Of a stretch of DNA of 64,000 bases, positions 26,594 through 36,300 are shown one piece after another; position 1 is the first letter of the stretch; the number at the start of each line of letters is the position of its first letter. Under the pieces are notes generated by a model that saw nothing but the letters and a program-made list of their open reading frames with translations, had not been told where the DNA came from and searched no databases. A program made the position numbers and the translations under genes. Source of the stretch: Pseudocolwellia sp048296855 (lineage in GTDB: Bacteria > Pseudomonadota > Gammaproteobacteria > Enterobacterales > Alteromonadaceae); assembly GCA_048296855.1 (NCBI GenBank), contig CP182631.1. The stretch is one strand, 5' to 3'.

Positions 26594-28522
26594 TTAAAAA
26601 CTAAATGTGCCACCAATAAATAATGAACGACCTTGTAAAATAGCTTCTGAAGTGGGCTCATCTAAAACAGGCTGTTCATCTGTTACGTTAGCCATACCAG
26701 CTCTTAGTTGAATAGCATTACTCACTTTATAATTAACACCTAGATCAACCAGTGAGTAGCCAGACATTTCTTCTGTTCTGCTATTTAAATGTTCACCGTA
26801 ATAATTAACATTGGTGTATAACGAAACTGAGTCAATGACTTGCCAGCTTACTTTTACATTCCCGGTATTTTCTGGACGATAAGGTAAAGATTGGCCATTT
26901 TCATCTTCAGTGGTTAAATAAGAGTAATTTAGGTCAACAGAAACTGTTTCGCTTAAAGCAGCAGAAGCCATAAGCTCTAAGCCTTGTAAGTCTACTTCTG
27001 TGCTGTTGAAATACAGTCGTGATGGGCTAACGCCATCCCAAGCACTTACTGCTATTAAGTTTTTCACTGTGTTATTAAAGATAGTGGCAGACATAGACCA
27101 GTTTTCTTTATTCACTAAAACAGATAATTCTGTATTAGTACTCGTTTCTTCTTTTAAGTCAGGGTTACCTTGAACTGTACAAGCCCCAGCACAACTTACT
27201 GAGCCAAATGATTTTGATGATTCAAATAACGTAGGTGCTCTAAAGGCTTTACCAACTCCACCTTTAATAACAACATCATCGTTGATTGAATACACTAAGT
27301 AAGCGCGAGGACTGGTATGTGTGCCATATTCTTCACTGTTTTCTATGCGGGCACCAAGGGTTGCTATTAATGATTCACCTAATTGGATTTCATCTTGTGC
27401 AAACACTGACGTTAAGCTAATGCTATCTCCACCGGTTTCAGGGTATTGAACTGGATCATCTATCTCTGTATCTAAATATTCAGCGCCTAATGTAATGTCG
27501 TGTTTATCTAATGGTAGAAAAACGGTTCCTCGAGCGGTTGTAAATGTTTCTTTTATGTCTCTACCCAGTGGAGGTTGAAGGTTGTAGCGAGAATTATAAT
27601 CGTATAAATCCGCTTCAGAACGGTTAATTAAAACTTGCGTTCCGCCCCAATCAAATTCAGCTTTATGGGTTATACCAAAGGTAAGTCTGTCGATTGATTG
27701 TTCTCTAATCGCTCCACCATAATTAGTGGGTGGTACTTCATCTTCATCTTTAGAAAGATCGAAATCAATAGATTGATTTTTAGATATATTCCATTGAAGA
27801 GAGGTTGAAAATTTTAAGGTTTCGCGTTTTTCTATGGTGTCATGATTTGGTGTAACCTTGTCGTAATTCCAGAAATCTTGTTCTGCTTTTTCAGCAGAAA
27901 AAGTCAGTGACAATTCATCATTAATTTGTCCGCTTGTGTATACGTTAGCGCGGTAACGATCACCGCCATCACCTTTACTCATAAAGCCAGATTCAGCACT
28001 GACTGTTGTTTTCCACTCTTTAGAGGGTGACTTAGTGATGATGTTTATAACACCGCCAACAGCATCTGAACCATAAAGTGCAGACATTGGACCGCGAACA
28101 ACTTCTACACTGCTGATTGATGATAATGGAATTGAAGTATTGTCAAAATTACCTCCTCGCCATAATCCATTACTTGAAGATACACGCTTACCATCTACTA
28201 GCATTAATACATAATCTTCGTCCAAGCCACGTAAATTAATTTCATTTCGTCCACCAGCCCAGTTGGTAATAGATACACCCGCTAAACCTCTTAATGCATC
28301 GCCAATGTCTTTAATTGGCATTCTTTCAATATCTTCAGGTGTTAGAACTGAAATGGAAGCAGGCGCAGTAATGGCAACGTGTTCATTACCTGTTGCCGTT
28401 ACCACCATATGTTCAATATTTTTATGTTCATCAGCTAGTGCTGAAAATGAAGATATACCGCAACCAATTGCTATAAGAGTTTTTAGTGGGTAATTAGATT
28501 GATTGTGTTTTCTATGTTTCAT
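26594..28522 (-). CDS. TonB-dependent catecholate siderophore receptor
   Basis: 642-residue outer-membrane receptor. Signal peptide ends near ALADEHK; TonB box-like MVVTATG; plug domain with DALRGLAGVSITNWAGG, INLRGLDEDYVLMLVDGKRV, VEVVRGPMSALYGSDAVGGVINIIT; beta-barrel to a terminal aromatic residue (GGTFSF). It resembles the FepA/IrgA/VuuA group of catecholate receptors. Divergent from fes over a Fur-box-like site. Most likely takes up the ferric form of the siderophore made by this locus. Confidence 0.92.
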   Translation of the reverse strand: MKHRKHNQSNYPLKTLIAIGCGISSFSALADEHKNIEHMVVTATGNEHVAITAPASISVLTPEDIERMPIKDIGDALRGLAGVSITNWAGGRNEINLRGLDEDYVLMLVDGKRVSSSNGLWRGGNFDNTSIPLSSISSVEVVRGPMSALYGSDAVGGVINIITKSPSKEWKTTVSAESGFMSKGDGGDRYRANVYTSGQINDELSLTFSAEKAEQDFWNYDKVTPNHDTIEKRETLKFSTSLQWNISKNQSIDFDLSKDEDEVPPTNYGGAIREQSIDRLTFGITHKAEFDWGGTQVLINRSEADLYDYNSRYNLQPPLGRDIKETFTTARGTVFLPLDKHDITLGAEYLDTEIDDPVQYPETGGDSISLTSVFAQDEIQLGESLIATLGARIENSEEYGTHTSPRAYLVYSINDDVVIKGGVGKAFRAPTLFESSKSFGSVSCAGACTVQGNPDLKEETSTNTELSVLVNKENWSMSATIFNNTVKNLIAVSAWDGVSPSRLYFNSTEVDLQGLELMASAALSETVSVDLNYSYLTTEDENGQSLPYRPENTGNVKVSWQVIDSVSLYTNVNYYGEHLNSRTEEMSGYSLVDLGVNYKVSNAIQLRAGMANVTDEQPVLDEPTSEAILQGRSLFIGGTFSF

Positions 28523-28578
28523 GAAAGTCCTTTATTTTATTTTTTAAAAACATTTTTCTTAGTTATGCTAATCTTAAC

Positions 28579-28597
28579 AATAATGATTCTTATTTAC
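28579..28597. promoter_or_regulatory. Fur-box-like operator between TonB receptor and fes
   Basis: AATAATGATTCTTATTTAC matches the Fur consensus at 13 of 19 positions. Located in the 145-bp gap between the divergent receptor and esterase genes. Confidence 0.65.
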
Positions 28598-28667
28598 AAT
28601 AATGTTTGGTTCTATTATATTATTAATCGCAGCTTATATTTTTAAATTTTTAGCTTAAGGAGGTTCT

Positions 28668-29999
28668 TTGTTGTTAAAAGGGAATGTTGGACATGATACT
28701 TGGTGGAAAAATATCGCAGAGATGGGAACGCCAATTATCGATTGTAAAGGCGATAAATGTACTGTCACCTTTTTTTGGCGAGATCCTGAAGGTAATGAAG
28801 AGAGCTCTTCAACATCAGCGGTTTATATTGAGGTTAATTGTATAACTGATCATCATAAATCTGAACCTGAGACTTTAACAAGGGTTACTGGTACAGATGT
28901 ATGGTATTGGCAAACAGAGCTTTTATCTGACTGGCATGGAACCTATCAATTTATTCCTGTTACGTCTGATTATTTGCCTCCCGTTGTTCAAGTGAGCGGT
29001 ACAAGTTATAACATTCAACAAATGAAACAAAATCACCGTCAATGGTGGCGTTCAATCTTACCTTTTTCAGTCGCAGACCCTTTTAATATATTAAGTCCTA
29101 AATATTGTATATGGGGGCAAAGTCGATCTCATTTATATCTTCCTAATGCTGAGTATTACAACATATGGAAAATATGGGATGCATCAGAAACAGACCAAAC
29201 ATTGCCTTATAAAAATAATTGTTCGTTGTTAGCGTCTTTGCAGTGGAAAAGTCAATTGCTTGGAAACGAACGCACGGTATGGGTATTTGAAACTCAAAAT
29301 TCACACTCAGATTTACAAGGTGATAAGCCTTTAGTTTTATTACTTGATGGAGAGATTTGGGCGGAGTACATGCCAATTTTTTCTGCGTTACAACAGCTTA
29401 CTGAAGAAAGAAAGCTGGCTCCTGCATTTTATGTTTTTGTAAATAATACGTCGCCGTCAAATAGGCAAGTTGATTTTGGCTGTAATTCTTTGTTTTGGCA
29501 GGCAATAAAAGATGAGCTTCTTCTTGATGTTAATCAGCGATTTAACCATCGAGTTTCATTAAAAAAACGTGCCGTAGTAGGGCAAAGCCTAGGAGGTTTA
29601 GCTGCCATGTATGCAGGGCTAAGTGGCCTTGGTATGTTTAGTCATGTGTTATGTCAATCAGGTTCGTTTTGGTGGCCTGACTCATCTTTAATGTCTCAAT
29701 GGATGAAGGCAGATAAAAGCGTCAAGGAAGATGGTTGGTTAACTACGGAAGTATTAAACAGCAACATAGCTAATGTAAATACGCATATTGTTATGCAGGT
29801 AGGTGATCAGGAAAAACGGTTACTTGCACTGAATCATCATTTTTTTAAATCGCTAGTAAAAACTCATCATAAAGTCAGTTTCACCGAATATTGCGGTGGA
29901 CACGATCAAATTTGTTGGCGAGAGGGGCTGGTTTCTTTTCTCTTGCAGTACCTAACTGTACCAACATTAATAGCAAATAAGAGAACAACTATTTTGTAA
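28668..29999 (+). CDS. fes: Enterochelin esterase-like ferric siderophore hydrolase
   Basis: Cytoplasmic alpha/beta hydrolase that opens the ester backbone of trilactone catecholates to release iron. 443 residues from a TTG at 28668; the next codon is also TTG (28671) and is better spaced (7 nt) from AAGGAGG, so either may be used. N-terminal Fes domain with VTFFWRDPEGNE; esterase domain with LLLDGEIWAEYM, nucleophile elbow VVGQSLGGL (Ser307), and late His in CGGHDQICWREGL. Starts the rightward run fes-mbtH-NRPS. Its presence implies an ester-linked product. Confidence 0.93.
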   Translation: MLLKGNVGHDTWWKNIAEMGTPIIDCKGDKCTVTFFWRDPEGNEESSSTSAVYIEVNCITDHHKSEPETLTRVTGTDVWYWQTELLSDWHGTYQFIPVTSDYLPPVVQVSGTSYNIQQMKQNHRQWWRSILPFSVADPFNILSPKYCIWGQSRSHLYLPNAEYYNIWKIWDASETDQTLPYKNNCSLLASLQWKSQLLGNERTVWVFETQNSHSDLQGDKPLVLLLDGEIWAEYMPIFSALQQLTEERKLAPAFYVFVNNTSPSNRQVDFGCNSLFWQAIKDELLLDVNQRFNHRVSLKKRAVVGQSLGGLAAMYAGLSGLGMFSHVLCQSGSFWWPDSSLMSQWMKADKSVKEDGWLTTEVLNSNIANVNTHIVMQVGDQEKRLLALNHHFFKSLVKTHHKVSFTEYCGGHDQICWREGLVSFLLQYLTVPTLIANKRTTIL

Positions 30000-30035
30000 A
30001 TCATAACGCAACTACATCGTAATTAAGGATAAATA

Positions 30036-30206
30036 ATGAGCGAATACCAAAATCCATTTGATAATACGGATCACCAATTTTTTGTTTTAATCAATGAAAA
30101 GGCTCAACAAAGTTTGTGGCCAAATTCTATTCATATTCCCGATGGATGGAATGTTGTATTTGGTCCTGATGAAAGAGAGAACTGTATTACCTTTTTAGCT
30201 GAATGA
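30036..30206 (+). CDS. MbtH-like protein, short C-terminus
   Basis: 56 residues, ATG at 30036, 36 nt after fes. MbtH proteins bind NRPS adenylation domains and are often needed for their folding or activity. The sequence shows NPFDNTDHQFFVLINEKAQQ, SLWPNSIHIPDGW and the following FGPDERENC, the core family pattern. It stops right after CITFLAE, so the usual terminal helix with W-T-D-M-R-P is missing; the other frames just downstream do not contain it. Followed by the NRPS 94 nt later. Confidence 0.88.
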   Translation: MSEYQNPFDNTDHQFFVLINEKAQQSLWPNSIHIPDGWNVVFGPDERENCITFLAE

Positions 30207-30300
30207 TATGTAATTTTTGATTGAAAACATGGCAATACATAATTCATTTAATAATGAAATAGGTATTGCATTTTACGCCACTTAATTAAAGGATTTACCT

Positions 30301-33300
30301 GTGCCGCATACTATTCTTACGTCTTCTTCTACAATAGAAACTTTCCCTATTATTGGTCCGCAGTTAGGTATTTGGTTAGCTGATCAATTCGCAACAGAGC
30401 AAAATACATTTACCGTAGCCCAATATGTTGAACTACGCGGTGATATCGACATAAAAACGCTACAAAAAGCCATTAAACTGGGATTATCCGAAGCCGACAC
30501 CGTACATAGTTCATATAAAAATAAGCCAGAAGGTTCAATTCAAATTATACCTTCATTACCTGCTGTCGAAAAAATTGCTGATGTCGCGTTTGTTAATTTA
30601 TCTAGCGTTCAAAATGATAAAGAAGAAGCTTTATTGTTAATGCAAAAAGATATACATCAAGCAAAAAGAGCAAGCGACTCCATCTGTTTGTATAAACATA
30701 AAATTTTTATGTTAGCGCCTAAAGAGGGTGAAAACCGCTTCTTTTGGTATCAACGTTATCATCACTTAGCGATAGATGGTTTTAGTTTTACTGCCTTAAC
30801 GCAACGTATTGCCACTATTTATACGGCTTTAACTTCACAGCAACCCATAGGGAATAGCCCTTTTACAGCTTATGCTAATGTAATTAATGAATACATGGCG
30901 TATGAATCGTCAGAAAAGAAAGAAAAAGATAAAATTTTTTGGCAAAACTATTGTCAATATATTCCTGCTCAAGAATCTTTATCGTACCGTAAGTCATTAA
31001 ATAATGATGGTTTAAATACCTCAGTTATCAGGCACAAACTTTCAGTGCCCACTGATATTGTGAAGCAAATAAATAGTCGAGTTAATTTATCTATTGCTGA
31101 TATTACTAGTGCAGCAGTACTTGTTTATATCTCTAAAATAACTCAACAAAAAACCGTATGTATAGGATACCCATTAATGAGACGAATGGGGTCTGAAGCA
31201 CTAAGTACATTAGGGACTACTGTTAACGTATTACCGTTAAGTTTGGAAATATCTCCTGAAAGCACGCTAGACGATATTACAAGGTTACTTAAAAATGAGA
31301 TAAGAAAAATACGTCGCCATCAAAGGTATGAATCTGAACAAATTCATCATGACTTAGGAAGAACAGGCGGCAATAAGCGATTATATAGCGCCACATTAAA
31401 CTGTAAATTATTTGATTATACACTCGATTTTTCTGGTGTTATTGGCAATACACATCAGCTTGCAACAGGACCCATTGAAGATATTGAATTTGGTGTGTAT
31501 GTAAATCAAGGCGAATTATCTATTGAATTATCGGCCAACTCATCTCGCTATACAAAAGATGAATTAAATTTACATGGAGAACGCTTAACTCACTTGCTCA
31601 CACAATACTGTATTGATAGTGCAAGCAACATCCAATCGTTATCGTTAATAACACCAAAAGAAATACAAAAAATAACCAAATGGTCTAAAGGAAATGACTT
31701 AAGCACTGCGCAGTATGGCTCTTCAATTATAGCGTTACTAGAAAATCAGGTTGAACATAATGCTTATGGAACAGCTGTTGTTTTTGGAGAAAACGAGCTT
31801 ACTTTTGCTGAGTTATCTTGCCGTGTTAATCAATTAAGCCGCTTACTCTTAACTTATGATGTTAAACCAGGTGACTTAGTTGCCGTGGCTTTACCGCGCA
31901 GTATTGATTCTATTATTTCAATATTTGCAATTATGGCTGTTGGTGGCGTGTATTTACCTTTAGATTTAAATCATCCACCTGAACGTTTAGCTATGATGTG
32001 TGAGGATAAAGTACCTAGTATTGCGCTAACATTAGATGAACAACAACACTTATTACCTAACACTATTGAATGTGTATGCTTAAATAATAGCTATATTATT
32101 GAATTACTTAACGCATGTTATTCATCTCACTTAAAAGATTATACGGCTTTAATTGAAAAAAAAGATATTGCGTATGTATTTTATACCTCAGGTTCTACAG
32201 GTCGACCTAAAGGCGTAACGGTATCTCATGGCGGTCTCATAAATTTAGTTGCGGCCTTAGAGGAAGCTGTTTATTCGAGTGTTTATAGTCAGCAAGATGA
32301 CAATGGTAAGTCTCTGGTGAATAAACAACTTAATGTCGCTTTAACTGGATCGTTATCATTTGATACATCATGGGATCCTATAATACTTATGCTGTTAGGG
32401 CATACATTGCATTTATATGCAGATGAAGTAAAACAAGACGTTTTTGAATTATTAAATTTAATTGAGAAAGATAAAATCGATACTATGGCCGTTGCGCCAT
32501 CTTTAGCAACTCAATTAATTCAAGCGGGTTTATGTGAAAAAACTCAGCATAAACCCTTACTGATGACTATATGCGGCGAACCTGTCTCTCCCTTTCTTTG
32601 GCAAGCATTACAGCACTCGTCTATTTCTGCGCATAATATTTATGGTCCAACCGAGTTCACGGTTTATGCAACCTCTAAAGAAATTACACCGCAATCTTCA
32701 GAGGTTTTGATCGGTAAACCATTCGCGAATACTTATGCATATGTACTTGACCAAAATTTAAATTCGGTTCCTATTGGTATGAATGGGGAGCTTTATTTAG
32801 CGGGCGATAACATGTCATTAGGTTATTTAAACAGACCAGAAATAACAGCAACAAAATTTGTAGCAAACCCTTTTGTCGCTGGCGATGTTATGTATACCAC
32901 GGGAGATATTGTTCGATGGTCTACAGAGGGCGAATTAGTATTTGTAGGCCGGTGCGATAATCAAGTTAAAGTTAGAGGATACCGTATTGAACTAGGTGAT
33001 GTTGAGGCTGCGTTATCATGCCTTAACGTAATTAATGAAGTGGCTGTTATTGTAGATGAAACAGAAAATGGTAATAGGCTTTTAGCTTATTGCACAACCA
33101 GTGAGCATACTCTGTCAAAAGAAGAGGTGGTTGAATCTATTTATGACCAATTATCGGCGACACTACCCGCCTACATGGTGCCCGCTATTGTGACTGTTTT
33201 GGCTGAAATGCCGCTTACCGTAAGTGGGAAAATTAATAAGAAAATGTTGCCCAAACCAGAAGTTACGAGTGAAAGTTTATCGTTACCAACAACACACGAA

Positions 33301-36300
33301 GAAATTGTGTTGTGTGAAGAAATAGGCAATATTTTAGGGCTTGAAAGCGTAGGTATTGATAACGACTTTTTTAAAATGGCGGGAGATAGTATCAGCGCAA
33401 TGAGGCTGAGTATTGCTATGCGTAAAAAAGGATTTGAATTAAAAGCCCAAGATATATTTTCTGAACGAACGCCCAAAAAAATGGCGAGTTTGATGAGTGA
33501 CCTAAGCTTAAGTACAGAGCTTGATATTAATGCGCAATCTAATATAAACATGCCAACGTCTGATGAAGTAAAACTACTTGTAGAAAAGTATGGCGAACAA
33601 TCAATTATATTGCCGACACTACCGTTACAAGCAGGCTTACTGTTTCATACACAATATGCAGAAGAGGGCAGCCAATATAGCTTTACCACTAAAATAACGT
33701 TAAAAGGCCAAGTCGATCCAAGTCAGCTGCAAAATGCTATTGCACATTTAATTGTAAAATATCCTCAATTAGCCGCTAAATTTGATGTTGATATCACAGG
33801 TAAGCCACTTCAGCTCATACCCAATATGTCGTTAGACGATGCGTATCACTATTGTCGTATTACCGAGCACGATTTTCGACATTTGGAACAAGAGCCAAAA
33901 CAAAAAGCGCTACATGCTATAGAAATGAAAGAAGCTTATAGAAACTTTAGTTTTAGTCATAAAAAATACACACCTGACACAGATGAAGGACGTTTATTTT
34001 TTGTTAACTTAGTTAGAATGAGTGAGCTGCAATATGAGGTTGTGATCACCGCTCATCACCTTATTATTGATGGTTGGTCAACGCCTATACTATTACGTGA
34101 TCTATTCAGTGCTTATCAACATATTGAAAGCTTAAAAACAAGTACTGAAAATGTATATCAAGACATTGTTTATCAAATGGTAAACCGAACAACGCAGCAC
34201 GCAGAGCAGGCATGGAAAAAGGCTTTAGCGCAGGTAACTCCTACTATTGTGTATCCAAACAGCAAGCACTCATCACATGTTAGCGAGTTACATTGCCAAC
34301 TTGATACAAACTTAACCACGAAAGTTAATGAATATTGTCAAGCGCATGGTATTACGTTAAATACATTAATCCAAGGTGCTTGGGCTGCGCAATTAGGGTC
34401 ACTAACCAGTCGAGATAATGTTGTGTTTGGTAGCCCAGTATCAGGGCGATTTTCTGACATTAATGGTATTGATGAACAGGTGGGATTATTTAGTAATACA
34501 TTACCCGTTAGCGTAAAACTAAATACTACAGAAACGATACTCTCTCAATTAATTAATTTACAGAACCAGCAAATTAATTTGATATCGCACGACTGTTTAG
34601 GCTTAGGCGAAATACAACGTTTGGTCAATACGGATAATTTATTTGATACCTTATTGGTTGTTGAAAACTACCCAGTACAAGAATCTTTATTAAGTCAGTC
34701 TTTTAACGGTCTGAGTATTGAACATGTAGAGAACAGGGGATATACCCACTACCCATTAACTATTCTTGTTTTACCCGGTGAACAAATTAGAGTTTTATTT
34801 GAATATAAAGAGGTTGTTACTGAGCCGAAAGGTCTAGCTGACGCTTTTATACAGATTATCGCGCAAATAGTAAATGAACCATCGTTACGTCTTCAGCAGT
34901 TAACTATGCAAACAGACTACGACACAGAAATCATTAATACCGCTAACGATACTTTTAGAGAAATACCTACTGATTCTTTACGTGACTTACTGCGAAATCA
35001 AGCCGCGCAATCACCTTCAGCTATTGCATTAAAAGATAATACTAAACATTTTACCTACCAAGAAATGCGCCATGTTGTTGAACATGTAGCATTACAGTTA
35101 TTAGCGGATACGCCATTATCTGACAGTATTATCGGTGTTTCAATTCCACGAAGTTGCGAGCTAAGTATCGCCTTACAATCGGTTATAGAAGTTGGTGCTG
35201 CATATTTACCGCTGGATAGTACTTATCCGGATGAACGATTAGCTATGATGCTTCAAGATGCAAAAGTGAAGCTATTAATAACAACTCGCGAACAATTATC
35301 TCGTTTTACTGAAGGCGAATTTTCGCAACTTCCCATGAAAGTTATATTGATAGAGTCTTTAATCAATAATAACTATGAACAAGCTGCCTTAAATGATGTT
35401 TCGCCACTCACAGAAAGAGTAATTTCTGCAAGTACGCCAGCTTATGTTATTTATACCTCTGGCTCTACAGGACGACCTAAAGGTGTTGTGGTATCTCATC
35501 AAAGTATCGTTAATCGATTATTGTGGATGCAACATGAATATAACTTAGCGAGTAGCGATGTTGTTTTACAAAAAACACCATCAAGCTTCGATGTTTCTGT
35601 TTGGGAATTTTTCTGGCCACTTATTCAAGGTGCTTGTTTATACATGGCTCCACCAGAAGCACATCGCGACCCTCAATTGTTATTAAATACAATGATTACA
35701 GAAAATATTACTACATTACATTTTGTTCCTTCTATGCTCGCTGCTTTTATTGATAGCGTCGGCGAATCGCCAGAATTAGCTGAAATGAATAGAAAATTAA
35801 AACGAATTTTTTGTAGTGGTGAAGCTTTATCAACGGCACTTGTCGCTAAATTTAAATCAATAAGTGACGTTCCTCTACATAATTTATATGGGCCAACTGA
35901 AGCTGCTGTAGATGTTACCTATTTTGATACATCTATTCCCTTTGATTCAAAACTACAGGGTGTTCCTATTGGAAAACCTGTATGGAATACCGAATTAAAA
36001 ATACTCGATCATCAACTTCGGGCCGTAGGTGTAGGTGCAACGGGTGAACTTTATTTATCAGGCACTCAATTAGCTAATGGATATTTACACAGACCAGAAC
36101 TAACCGCCGATCGATTTATTGCTGACCCATTTAAACAGGGCCAAAGAATGTATCGAACAGGAGACTTAGCTAAATGGTTACCTAACGGTAACGTTGTTTA
36201 TTTAGGCCGAACAGATGATCAACTTAAAATTAGGGGGCTAAGAGTTGAAATAGGCGAAATTGAGCAAGCCTTATTACAACTTACAGGTGTTAAACAAGCG

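Noticed and set aside
28668..30206. Frameshift joining the MbtH-like gene to a downstream frame
   Set aside because: I read the frames after 30206 and found no W-T-D-M-R-P-like segment before stops.
33171..33551. 126-residue minus-strand open frame inside the NRPS
   Set aside because: Antisense shadow of A1/T1 coding sequence; the sense frame carries all motifs.
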